Assembly (NCBI GenBank): GCA_036381895.1
Contig: DASVBY010000081.1
Location: 94,285 to 158,284, forward strand
Source of the DNA: JACQFZ01 sp036381895
GTDB taxonomy: Bacteria > Pseudomonadota > Gammaproteobacteria > Acidiferrobacterales > Sulfurifustaceae
Direction of reading: 5' to 3'
DNA: 64,000 nt
Under the pieces are notes generated by a model. That model did not search any database. It had not been told where the DNA came from and was given only the letters and a program-made list of their open reading frames with translations. Within the stretch, counting starts at the first letter, position 1; every line of letters starts with the position of its first letter. This document shows positions 23,621 through 31,624 of the stretch, piece by piece. The translations under genes were made by a program, and so were the position numbers.

Positions 23621-24726
23621 ACCGGGCCGCGGAATGGGCCGATGCGGAGCGGCTGCTGTGCGTGCGCCTCGATGCCATGGGCGATGTCATCATGACCGGA
23701 CCTGCGCTGCGCGCGCTTAAGCGCACGCAGCCGCAGCGCCGCTTGACGCTGCTCACGTCGCCCGCCGGTGCGGCGATCGCGCGCTACTTGCCGGCAATTG
23801 ACGACGTGATCGCGTACGCGGCGCCGTGGATGAAGGCGACCGCGCCGCACGCCTCGGCGGCGGCCGAGCGCGCGCTGATCGCCCGGCTGCGGGCGCTGCG
23901 CTTCGACGGCGCGATCGTCTTCACGGTGTACAGCCAGAGCGCGCTGCCGGCGGCGCACCTGTGCTACCTCGCCGAGATCCCGCGGCGCCTCGCTTACTGC
24001 CGCGAGAACCCCTACCAGCTGTTGACCGATTGGCTGCCCGAGCCGGAGCCCGAGCAGCGGCTGCGCCACGAGGTGCGGCGCCAGCTCGACCTCGTCGGGC
24101 GCCTCGGCGCCGTGCCCGAGGACGAACGCCTGCGGCTGCAGCTCCCCGCGGCGGAGCGGGCGGCGGCCCAGCAGCGGCTCGCGCGCCTCGGCGTCGCCCC
24201 GGACAGCCGCTGGGTGATCGTGCATCCCGGCGCGAGCGCGCCGTCGCGGCGCTATCCGGCGGCGAGCTTCGCCGCGGCCGCGCGTATGCTCGCCGCAGCG
24301 CACGGCTGCACCGTAATCTTCACCGGGAGCACGGAAGAGCGCGCGCTCGTGGAGGAGATCCGCCGCGCCATGCAGGCGCCGTCGCATTCGCTCGCCGGTG
24401 AGCTGACGCTCGGGGAGCTCTGCGGGCTGATCGCGCTCGCGCCGGTGCTGATCGCGAACAACACCGGGCCCGTGCACATTGCCGCCGCTTTCGGGACGCC
24501 GGTGGTCGATCTTTACGCCCTCACGAATCCGCAGCACATGCCCTGGGAGGTCGAAAACCGCGTGCTCTACCACAACGTGCCCTGCAAGTACTGCTACAAG
24601 AGCGTTTGCCCCGAAGGGCACAACGCGTGTCTGCGCCGGGTGCCGCCCGCGGCCGTCGTCGACGCCGCGCTCGAGCTGCTCGCGCTCGGCGCCCGCGCAC
24701 CGGCGCTGGCGCAGGCCGGAGACTGA
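23617..24726 (+). CDS. Family 9 glycosyltransferase (heptosyltransferase-like), copy C
   Basis: A 369-residue GT-B enzyme, more divergent than the other GT9s. LLCVRLDAMGDVIMTGPALR is the N-terminal loop, VIVHPGASAPSRRYPAASF and ANNTGPVHIAAAFGTP mark the donor side. The C-terminal segment carries CKYCYKSVCPEGHNAC, a four-cysteine cluster. The ATG overlaps the gmhB TGA (ATGA), and the carbamoyltransferase starts 3 nt after its stop, so it is tightly coupled to both. A role in adding a heptose that is later carbamoylated would fit, but is an inference. Confidence 0.88.
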   Translation: MNRAAEWADAERLLCVRLDAMGDVIMTGPALRALKRTQPQRRLTLLTSPAGAAIARYLPAIDDVIAYAAPWMKATAPHASAAAERALIARLRALRFDGAIVFTVYSQSALPAAHLCYLAEIPRRLAYCRENPYQLLTDWLPEPEPEQRLRHEVRRQLDLVGRLGAVPEDERLRLQLPAAERAAAQQRLARLGVAPDSRWVIVHPGASAPSRRYPAASFAAAARMLAAAHGCTVIFTGSTEERALVEEIRRAMQAPSHSLAGELTLGELCGLIALAPVLIANNTGPVHIAAAFGTPVVDLYALTNPQHMPWEVENRVLYHNVPCKYCYKSVCPEGHNACLRRVPPAAVVDAALELLALGARAPALAQAGD

Positions 24727-24729
24727 AGC

Positions 24730-26502
24730 GTGTACACGCTCGGGATCAACGCCGCGTTCCACGACTCGTCGGCGTGCCTGGTGCAGGACGGCCGCGTCGT
24801 CGCTGCGGCCGAGGAAGAGCGCTTCACGCGCATCAAGCACGCCAAGCGCCCGATGCCGTTCAGCGCCTACGAGCTGCCGTATCACGCGATCGACTGCTGT
24901 CTCGCACTGGCCGGCATCGGTATCGACGACGTCGACCACGTCGCGTACGCCTTCGCTCCGCACCAGCTGCTCCGCGGGCACCGGGACCCTGTGGTCACGC
25001 TGCCGCTCGAACCGAGCGCGGATCCGCCGGCGGGCTGGGAGTCGCCGTGGCAGCCGCTGTTCCTCTCTTACGTATTGAACGCGCCGCGGCACCTGCGCGA
25101 CGGAGTGCCGCACCATCTGCAGGAGCGGCTGCGGCAGGCGGAGCCGGCGCGGCTGCGCTGGCATTTCGTCGACCACCACCTGGCGCACGAGGCGAGCGCG
25201 TTCCTGCCGTCGCCGTTCCTCGAGGCCGCCGTGATGACGCTCGATGGACGCGGCGAACGCGCCACCACGAGCTATGCCATCGGACGCGGCAACCGGCTCC
25301 AGCGCATCGGGCAGGTCGATTTTCCGCACTCGCTCGGGCTGCTGTACGAGCGGGTGACCGAGCACCTCGGGTTCCTGCACGCGTCCGACGAATACAAGGT
25401 CATGGCGCTCGCGTCGTACGGCGAGCCGCGCTACCTCGCGGCGGCGCGCGAGCTCGTGGCGCTCGACGGCGACGGCGGCTACCGGATCGCGCCGCTGCGG
25501 CTCACTGAACGTTTTGGTCCCCCGCGCCGGCGCGGCGAGCCGCTCGTGCAGCGGCACTTCGACGTCGCACGCTCGGTGCAAGAGCTGCTCGAGGAGACCG
25601 TGCTCGCCCTCGCCGAGTGGCTCCACCGCCGCACCGGCCTCCGGAACCTCTGTCTCGCGGGCGGCGTCGCCCTCAACTGCGTGATGAACGGACGGCTGCT
25701 GCGCGAGGGGCCGTTCGAGCAGATGTGGGTGCAACCGGCGGCGGGAGACGCCGGCACCGCGCTCGGCGCGGCACTGTGGGTGGACGCGCACGAGCGGCGC
25801 GACCCGGCGCGCCATTACGCCATGGAGCACGCCTATCTCGGGCCGGCGTATGCCCCCGGGGAGATCGAGGCGCTGCTCGCGGGCGCCCGTGTCGGCTACC
25901 GGCGGCTGCGCAGCTTCGAGCCCGTCGCGGAGCTCCTCGCGCAGGATCGCATCGTCGGGTGGTTCCAGCGCGGGATGGAGTTCGGCCCGCGCGCGCTCGG
26001 CGCGCGCTCCATTCTGGCCTCGCCGCTCGCGCGCGGCATGCAGGCGCGGCTCAACGAGCTCAAGGACCGCGAGGACTTCCGCCCGGTCGCACCGGTGGTG
26101 CTCGAGGAGGAGGCGGGCGAGTGGTTCGTCGGCTGCCGCAGCTCGCCGTTCATGCTGTTCACGTACCCGGTCGCGCCCGCGCGGCGCGCGCGCATTCCGT
26201 CGGCGGTGCACGTCGACGGCAGCGCGCGCGTGCAGACCATCAGCCGCCGGCAGCACCCGGAGTACTACGACCTGCTCCAGGCGTTTCGCGCGCGCACCGG
26301 CGTCCCGGTGCTGATCAACACCTCGTTCAATACGCGCGGGGAGCCGATCGTCTGCACCCCGCGCGAGGCGCTCCAGTGCTTCGCGAGCTCGCCGCTCGAT
26401 GCGCTGGTGCTGGGACCGTTCCTGCTGGAGAAGCGTAAAGTCTTTTATGAGCGTGCACGTATCGGTCGTCATTCCCACGTTCAAGCGCCCGCACTTGCTT
26501 GA
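24730..26502 (+). CDS. Carbamoyltransferase (NodU/CmcH family)
   Basis: Transfers a carbamoyl group from carbamoyl phosphate, through an adenylate, to a sugar hydroxyl. The 590-residue protein has the N-terminal Kae1-like half (GINAAFHDSSACLVQDG, VDHHLAHEASAFLPSPF with metal-binding His, HASDEYKVMALASYG) and the C-terminal half (FGPRALGARSILASP, LINTSFNTRGEPIV). It starts with GTG at 24730, 3 nt after a GT9 gene. The last 19 codons overlap the next gene. P. aeruginosa has a related enzyme (WapO) that carbamoylates inner-core heptose. Given the heptose genes here, a 7-O-carbamoyl heptose is the best guess. Confidence 0.88.
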   Translation: MYTLGINAAFHDSSACLVQDGRVVAAAEEERFTRIKHAKRPMPFSAYELPYHAIDCCLALAGIGIDDVDHVAYAFAPHQLLRGHRDPVVTLPLEPSADPPAGWESPWQPLFLSYVLNAPRHLRDGVPHHLQERLRQAEPARLRWHFVDHHLAHEASAFLPSPFLEAAVMTLDGRGERATTSYAIGRGNRLQRIGQVDFPHSLGLLYERVTEHLGFLHASDEYKVMALASYGEPRYLAAARELVALDGDGGYRIAPLRLTERFGPPRRRGEPLVQRHFDVARSVQELLEETVLALAEWLHRRTGLRNLCLAGGVALNCVMNGRLLREGPFEQMWVQPAAGDAGTALGAALWVDAHERRDPARHYAMEHAYLGPAYAPGEIEALLAGARVGYRRLRSFEPVAELLAQDRIVGWFQRGMEFGPRALGARSILASPLARGMQARLNELKDREDFRPVAPVVLEEEAGEWFVGCRSSPFMLFTYPVAPARRARIPSAVHVDGSARVQTISRRQHPEYYDLLQAFRARTGVPVLINTSFNTRGEPIVCTPREALQCFASSPLDALVLGPFLLEKRKVFYERARIGRHSHVQAPALA

Positions 26503-27421
26503 CCGCTGTCTCGCGGCGCTGCTCGGGCAGGCCTACGCGGCGCCGCTCTACGAGATCATCGTCGCCGACGACGCCGGCGACGCCGCGACCTGGCGCGTCG
26601 TGGCGCGGCGCCGGCGCCAGACGGGCGGCCGCCCGCGCCTGCGCTACGTGCAGGTGCACGGCGCGCACGGGCCGGCGGCGGCGCGCAACTGCGGCTGGCG
26701 GGCGGCGGCCGGACAGGTGATCGCGTTCACCGACGACGACTGCGTACCGGCGCGCGACTGGCTGCGCGAAGGCATGCGTGCCCTGCGCGACGGGCGCGCC
26801 GCGGTCTGGGGGCGGGTGATCGTGCCGCTGCCGAAGGAGCCGACGGATCACGAGCACGATGCGGCAAGGCTCGCGTCGGCCGGCTTCGTCACGGCCAACT
26901 GCTTCTGCCGGCGCGCGGTGCTCGCGGCGATCGGCGGCCTCGACGAGAGCTTCACGGCGCCGTGGCGCGAAGACAGCGACCTCTATTTCTCGCTGCTCGA
27001 GCGCGGCTACGAGGTCGCGCAGGCGCCGCGCGCCGCGGTAGTGCATCCGGTACGGCCGGCGGGCTGGGGCGAGAGCCTGCGGCGCCAGCGGCGCATCCTG
27101 TTCGACGCCTTGCTCTACAAAAAGCACCCGCGGCTCTACCGCGCGGCGATCCGCTCCACCCCGCGGTGGGACTACTACGGCATCCTCGCGCTGCTGCTGC
27201 TCGCGCTCGGCGGCGCCGTGCTCGATGCGCGCGCGCTCACCTGGGGCGCGGGCGGCGGGTGGGCGGCGGCGACCGCACATCTATGTCTCAAGCGCCTGCG
27301 CCGCACGTCGCGGCGGCCGCGGCACGTGGTCGAAATGGTATTGACGTCCGCGCTGATACCGCCGATCGCTGTGTTCTGGCGGATGGCGGGGGCGATGAGG
27401 TATCGCGTGCTCTTCTTCTGA
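26447..27421 (+). CDS. Family 2 glycosyltransferase with C-terminal hydrophobic segments
   Basis: A 324-residue GT-A enzyme. VSVVIPTFKRPHLLDRCL starts the fold, VIAFTDDDCVPARDW contains the DxD, and FTAPWREDSDLYFSLLERG is the acceptor-side ED block. After about residue 240 come two hydrophobic stretches (YGILALLLLALGGAVL and SALIPPIAVFWRMAGAM) that may anchor it in the inner membrane. The ATG at 26447 lies 56 nt inside the carbamoyltransferase gene, so the two are co-translated. The sugar is unknown. Confidence 0.88.
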   Translation: MSVHVSVVIPTFKRPHLLDRCLAALLGQAYAAPLYEIIVADDAGDAATWRVVARRRRQTGGRPRLRYVQVHGAHGPAAARNCGWRAAAGQVIAFTDDDCVPARDWLREGMRALRDGRAAVWGRVIVPLPKEPTDHEHDAARLASAGFVTANCFCRRAVLAAIGGLDESFTAPWREDSDLYFSLLERGYEVAQAPRAAVVHPVRPAGWGESLRRQRRILFDALLYKKHPRLYRAAIRSTPRWDYYGILALLLLALGGAVLDARALTWGAGGGWAAATAHLCLKRLRRTSRRPRHVVEMVLTSALIPPIAVFWRMAGAMRYRVLFF

Positions 27422-27430
27422 GGTGATGCG

Positions 27431-28426
27431 ATGCGCGCCGCAGCGGCGATCAAGTTCGCGCAGATCGAGCCGGTGGGCCAGTGCAACCTGCGCTGCCGCA
27501 TGTGCCCGGTGCAGTTTCGCGCCGACGGTCCGCCACACGGGCCGCTCGCGTTCATGGCGTTCGACACGTTCCGCCGGCTGCTCGACGAGATGCCGGCGCT
27601 CGAGGAGCTGCACCTGCAGGGCCTCGGCGAGCCGTTGATGCATCCGCGCTTTTTCGAGATGGTGCGGCTCGCGCACGCGCGCGGCGTGCGCGTGAGCACG
27701 AACACCAACCTCACGCTGCTCTCGCGCCGCCGGGCGCGCGAGTGCGTCGAGAGCGGCCTCGCGGAGCTGCACGCCTCGCTCGACGGCGCGCATGCGGAGA
27801 CCTTCGAGCGCATCCGGCGGCGCGCGCGGTTCGACAAGGTGACGCGCCATCTGCGCGAGCTGCTGGAGGTCCGGCGCGCGCTCGGCGCCGCGACCCCGCG
27901 GGTGCGGCTCGTCATGGTCGCGATGCGCGACAACCTGCACGAGCTGCCCGACGTGGTCGAGCTCGCGGCGGAGCTCGGCATCGGTGAGCTGTTCGTGCAG
28001 CACTTGTGCCACGACTTCGGCGAGGAGAGCCTGCCGGTCGTCTATGCCCCGATGCGGCGCTTCGTGGACGAGCAGTCGCTGCTCCACGAGGACGTGGCGC
28101 GCATCGAAACATGTTTCGGTCGGGCGCGCGAGCGCGCCGCGGCCTGCGGGCTCGACTTGCGGCTGCCGCGTACGCGGCCCGTGGCGGGCTCGAAGGTCGG
28201 GCGCTGCGGGTGGCCGTGGCGCGGCCCGTACATCAGCTATACGGGCGATGCCATGCCGTGCTGCATGGTCGCGACCCCCGATCGGGCGAATCTCGGCAAC
28301 ATGGCGGAGCACGGCGTCGCGGCGGTGTGGGGCGGCGAGCGCTACGGCGCGTTTCGGGCCGCACTCGCATCGGACAGCCCGCCGGCCGTGTGCCGCTCGT
28401 GCGCCGTGTACAACGGCGTCTTCTGA
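27431..28426 (+). CDS. Radical SAM protein with SPASM-like C-terminus
   Basis: A 331-residue radical SAM enzyme of unknown substrate. The [4Fe-4S]-SAM motif is C18-x3-C22-x2-C25 in CNLRCRMC. HLQGLGEPLMHP and STNTNLTLLS follow the usual barrel pattern. The C-terminus has further cysteines (RCGWPW, DAMPCCMV, CRSCAVYNG) as in SPASM or twitch domains that hold extra Fe-S clusters. GAGGTGA lies 5 nt before the ATG. It sits between a GT2 and a GT9 with gaps of 9 and 14 nt, so it belongs to the glycan operon. A sugar dehydrogenation, epimerisation or a peptide modification are possible. None can be chosen from the sequence. Confidence 0.88.
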   Translation: MRAAAAIKFAQIEPVGQCNLRCRMCPVQFRADGPPHGPLAFMAFDTFRRLLDEMPALEELHLQGLGEPLMHPRFFEMVRLAHARGVRVSTNTNLTLLSRRRARECVESGLAELHASLDGAHAETFERIRRRARFDKVTRHLRELLEVRRALGAATPRVRLVMVAMRDNLHELPDVVELAAELGIGELFVQHLCHDFGEESLPVVYAPMRRFVDEQSLLHEDVARIETCFGRARERAAACGLDLRLPRTRPVAGSKVGRCGWPWRGPYISYTGDAMPCCMVATPDRANLGNMAEHGVAAVWGGERYGAFRAALASDSPPAVCRSCAVYNGVF

Positions 28427-28440
28427 GAAACGGGCGCACG

Positions 28441-29541
28441 ATGGCGCGGACGACGGCTCTGGAGGCACGCGATGCGATCGCGTCCATGCGCCGGCGCTTC
28501 GAACGCGCGCCGGAACGGATCGCCGTGTTTCGTGCGCTGCACTTCGGCGACCTCCTGTGCGCGGTGCCGGCGCTGCGCGCACTGCGCGCAGCGTTTCCCC
28601 GCGCGCGGGTGACGCTCGTCGGGCTGCCGTGGGCGGAGGAATTCGCGCGGCGCTTCAACCGCTACGTCGACGACTTTCTTCCGTTCCCCGGCGGGCAGGG
28701 GCTGCCGGAGCGCGATGCCACGGAAGCCGAGACCGAGGCGTACCAGCGCGCGGCGCGCGTGCGGCGGTTCGACCTCGCGCTGCAGCTGCACGGCGACGGC
28801 CGGCACGCGAACGCGATCGTCGCCGCCATGGGCGCGCGGCGCGTTGCCGGATTCCACCCGGCGGGCGCAGGCAACCCGGAGCCGGACTGGTTCCTTCCCT
28901 ACCCGGAGGCGGAGCCCGAGGTGCGGCGGCTCCTGCGGCTGCTCGAGTTCCTCGGCGTGCCGGGACAGGGCGAGGAGCTCGAGTTTCCGATCGCACCGGA
29001 CGAGTGGCGCACCGCCGCGGCGCTGCGGCTTCGCTTCGGACTGCAGCCCGGTCAGTACGCCTGCGTGCATCCCGGCGGGCGCGCTCCGGCGCGGCGCTGG
29101 CGCATCGAGCGCTTCGCGCACGTCGCCGACCGGCTCGCGGCGCGCGGGTTACGGATCGTGCTCACCGGTACGCGCGACGAAGCGCCGATCACCGAGGCGG
29201 TGAAACGGGCCATGCTTGGCTCCTGCGTCGATAGCGCCGGCGAGGCGCGGGGTGGGACGCTCGCGGCGCTCCTCGCGGGCGCGCGCCTGCTCGTCTGCAA
29301 CGATACCGGCATATCGCACGTGGCGGCGGCGCTGCGCGTGCCGAGCGTCGTGATCTTTACCGGATCGTCGCCCGCGCGCTGGGCGCCGGCGGACGGGGCG
29401 CGCCACCGCGCGGTGGTCCACGAGGTCGCCTGCCGGCCCTGCGCGCATTGGCGCTGCCCGATAGGGCAGCCGTGCGCGGAGCAGGTGGGCGTGGAGGCGG
29501 TGATGCAGGAGGCGACCGCGCTGCTGAGCGCCGGCACTTGA
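28441..29541 (+). CDS. Family 9 glycosyltransferase (heptosyltransferase-like), copy D
   Basis: A 366-residue GT9. IAVFRALHFGDLLCAVPALR lies at about 26-45, LALQLHGDGRHANAIV matches copies A and B, and CVHPGGRAPARRWRIERFA and CNDTGISHVAAALRVP form the donor side. The C-terminus has CRPCAHWRCPIGQPC, a four-cysteine cluster like copies A and C. The ATG at 28441 is 14 nt after the radical SAM gene, and the GT4 starts 10 nt after its stop. Probably another heptosyltransferase of the same glycan. The order of action is unknown. Confidence 0.88.
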   Translation: MARTTALEARDAIASMRRRFERAPERIAVFRALHFGDLLCAVPALRALRAAFPRARVTLVGLPWAEEFARRFNRYVDDFLPFPGGQGLPERDATEAETEAYQRAARVRRFDLALQLHGDGRHANAIVAAMGARRVAGFHPAGAGNPEPDWFLPYPEAEPEVRRLLRLLEFLGVPGQGEELEFPIAPDEWRTAAALRLRFGLQPGQYACVHPGGRAPARRWRIERFAHVADRLAARGLRIVLTGTRDEAPITEAVKRAMLGSCVDSAGEARGGTLAALLAGARLLVCNDTGISHVAAALRVPSVVIFTGSSPARWAPADGARHRAVVHEVACRPCAHWRCPIGQPCAEQVGVEAVMQEATALLSAGT

Positions 29542-29551
29542 CGAGACGACG

Positions 29552-30523
29552 ATGCGCCCGCTGCGAATACTCACCTGGCACGTCCACGGGAGCTATCTCT
29601 ACTACTTGAGTCAGGCGGCCGTCGAGCTGTACCTGCTGTCGAAGCCCGACCGGCCGCCGGGGTACACGGGCCGCTACGGCCACTTCCCCTGGGGCTCGAA
29701 CGTGCACGACATGCCGGTGAGTGCGCTGCCCGGCGAGCAGTTCGACGCCGTGCTGTTTCAGTCGCGCCGCCACTACCTCGAGGACCGGCACGAAATCCTG
29801 ACGCCGGCGCAGCGCCGCCTGCCGCAGGTCTATCTCGAGCACGATCCGCCGCGCGAATCGCCGTTCGACGAGCGGCACCCGGTCGACGACGCGAACGTGC
29901 TGCTCGTGCACGTGACGCACTTCAACCGGCTGATGTGGAACAGCGGGCGCACGCCGACGTGCGTGATCCCGCACGGCGTCGTGGTGCCGGACGCCGTACG
30001 CTATTGCGGCACGCTCGAGCGCGGAGTCGTCGTGGTCAACCATCTCGCGCGCCGCGGCCGGCGGCTGGGTCACGACGTGTACCTCGACATGCGCCGCGAG
30101 GTGCCGCTCGATCTCGTCGGCATGGGCGCGGAGGAGGCGGCGGGCGGGCTCGGCGAGGTGCAGCACCGCCGGCTGCCCGAATTCGTCGCGCGCTACCGCT
30201 TCTTCTTCAACCCGATCCGCTACACGAGCCTCGGCCTCGCGGTATGCGAAGCCATGATGATCGGGATGCCGATCGTAGGCCTCGCCACCACGGAAATGGC
30301 GACGACGATAGAGAACGGCGTCTCGGGCTATGTGAGCAACGATCCCGGGCGGCTGCGCGACGCGATGCGGCTGCTGCTGCGCGACCCCGAGGCGGCGCGC
30401 CGGCTCGGCGAAGGCGCACGCGAGGTGGCGCGCGAGCGGTTCAATATCGGGCGCTTCGCGCGCGACTGGGAGCGCGCGTTCGCGCGCGTGCGCGGCCGCC
30501 CGCAGCCGGCCTGCCGGGCGTAA
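29552..30523 (+). CDS. Family 4 glycosyltransferase
   Basis: A 323-residue glycosyltransferase with an unusually short N-terminal domain (RILTWHVHGSYLYYLSQAAV) and a recognisable donor domain: VIPHGVVVPDAVRY, RYRFFFNPIRYTSLGLAVCE with the conserved Glu, GMPIVGLATTEMATTIENG, and a C-terminal helix (LLLRDPEAARRLGEGAREV). It closes the run of co-directional glycan genes that starts at 21023. The sequence after its stop has no obvious terminator. Donor and acceptor are unknown. Confidence 0.85.
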   Translation: MRPLRILTWHVHGSYLYYLSQAAVELYLLSKPDRPPGYTGRYGHFPWGSNVHDMPVSALPGEQFDAVLFQSRRHYLEDRHEILTPAQRRLPQVYLEHDPPRESPFDERHPVDDANVLLVHVTHFNRLMWNSGRTPTCVIPHGVVVPDAVRYCGTLERGVVVVNHLARRGRRLGHDVYLDMRREVPLDLVGMGAEEAAGGLGEVQHRRLPEFVARYRFFFNPIRYTSLGLAVCEAMMIGMPIVGLATTEMATTIENGVSGYVSNDPGRLRDAMRLLLRDPEAARRLGEGAREVARERFNIGRFARDWERAFARVRGRPQPACRA

Positions 30524-30689
30524 ACCCGCGCGGAGACCATTCCTTTCCGCGTGTACCGGCGCAGCGATCGTTCGCGGGCGAGAACCGCGCGAGCACGCGC
30601 GCAGCGATGTGCAACGCGGAAAACCCGGTATTGCTCGCGTCGCCGCGGCGATGATAGTTAACGTTGTACGCGCCGATCGTGCCCGCTTC

Positions 30690-31451
30690 ATGCTGCGCCT
30701 GCTGAGCCTCAACCTGAACTACCGCGTTGCCAAGCACGGCACCTGGGCGGAGCGGTGCGCGCGCATCGTCGAGACCGTCGAGCGCCACGGCGTCGACGTC
30801 ATGGCGCTGCAGGCGGTGGAAGGGGAGGGCCGATGGAACCAGGCGCAGGAGCTCGCCGAGCGGCTCGACTTCGGTCACGTGGCGTTCGTCGCGGCGACGC
30901 AGGATCGCGGCGTGCGGCGCGGCTCGGCGTTCATCTCGCGCTTCCCGCTCGACGACGTCGCAGTGTGCGAGCTCACGCGCTGCGGTGCGCACCCGGATCC
31001 CGACCGCCGGCTGGTGCTGCGCGCGCGGGTGCGGGCGAACGGATCGAGCACCGACATCTACAACGCGCACTTCTCGTGGGTGGCGCCGCAGGCGGTCGAG
31101 AACGCGCGCGAAACGCTCGCGTTCCGGGGCGACCGGCCGGGGCTGCTGCTCGGTGACCTCAACAGCGCCCCGGACAGCGCGGCGCTCGGCATCCTGCGCG
31201 CGGGCGGGTGGATCGACGCATGGGCGGCGCTGCGCGGCGCCGAACCCGGATACACCTTCGAGGCGGACCGGCCGGCGCAGCGCATCGACTACGTGCTCGC
31301 GACCGAAGACGCGCGGCCGCGCGTGCACGCGCTCGAGTGCGTAGGGGCACCGCCCGGCGCGCCGGTGCGCTTGTCCGACCATCTGGCGCTGCTGGTTACG
31401 CTCGACGACGGCGCGCCGTCGGTTCGGCAGGAGAACGAAAGCGCCTGCTGA
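30690..31451 (+). CDS. Endonuclease/exonuclease/phosphatase (EEP) fold protein, atypical active site
   Basis: A 253-residue protein of the Mg-dependent EEP fold. LRLLSLNLNYR gives the first Asn, LLLGDLNSAPDS the Asp/Asn pair, RIDYVLA the next conserved Asp, and LSDHLALLV the catalytic His. The Glu that normally follows LQ in this fold is displaced: the sequence reads DVMALQAVEGEG instead of the usual LQEV. Either the neighbouring Glu takes over or activity is reduced. Start choice is uncertain (30609, 30651 or 30690; none has a good ribosome site). I use 30690 because the fold begins there. A second EEP protein with an intact motif lies at 36246. Confidence 0.72.
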   Translation: MLRLLSLNLNYRVAKHGTWAERCARIVETVERHGVDVMALQAVEGEGRWNQAQELAERLDFGHVAFVAATQDRGVRRGSAFISRFPLDDVAVCELTRCGAHPDPDRRLVLRARVRANGSSTDIYNAHFSWVAPQAVENARETLAFRGDRPGLLLGDLNSAPDSAALGILRAGGWIDAWAALRGAEPGYTFEADRPAQRIDYVLATEDARPRVHALECVGAPPGAPVRLSDHLALLVTLDDGAPSVRQENESAC

Positions 31452-31532
31452 GGCGGCACAGGGACGTGCCGCAGGACGCCGGGCGGCGAAACGTCCGGCG
31501 CCCGAAACGAGCCGCGGCCGGCGCGGTTCGTT

Positions 31533-31568
31533 CGTTGAAAGAGTCCACGGACTCGGACTCTTTCAACG
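31533..31568. repeat. Perfect 14-bp inverted repeat upstream of treZ
   Basis: CGTTGAAAGAGTCC (31533-31546) and GGACTCTTTCAACG (31555-31568) are exact reverse complements with an 8-nt spacer. It lies in the 173-nt gap before treZ. No T-run follows, so an operator or RNA hairpin is more likely than a terminator. Confidence 0.6.
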
Positions 31569-31624
31569 CCTCTTGCAGTGATGGAACGGTGGAGGCGGCG
31601 AGCCGCGCGCGGACGGAGCAGCGC

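Noticed and set aside
23320..26484. A 3.2-kb open frame on the minus strand
   Set aside because: It is antisense to gmhB, a GT9 and the carbamoyltransferase gene, all with clear motifs. Such long antisense frames arise from high GC.
31533..31568. The 14-bp inverted repeat as an intrinsic terminator
   Set aside because: No T-tract follows on either strand, so termination is not supported by sequence.
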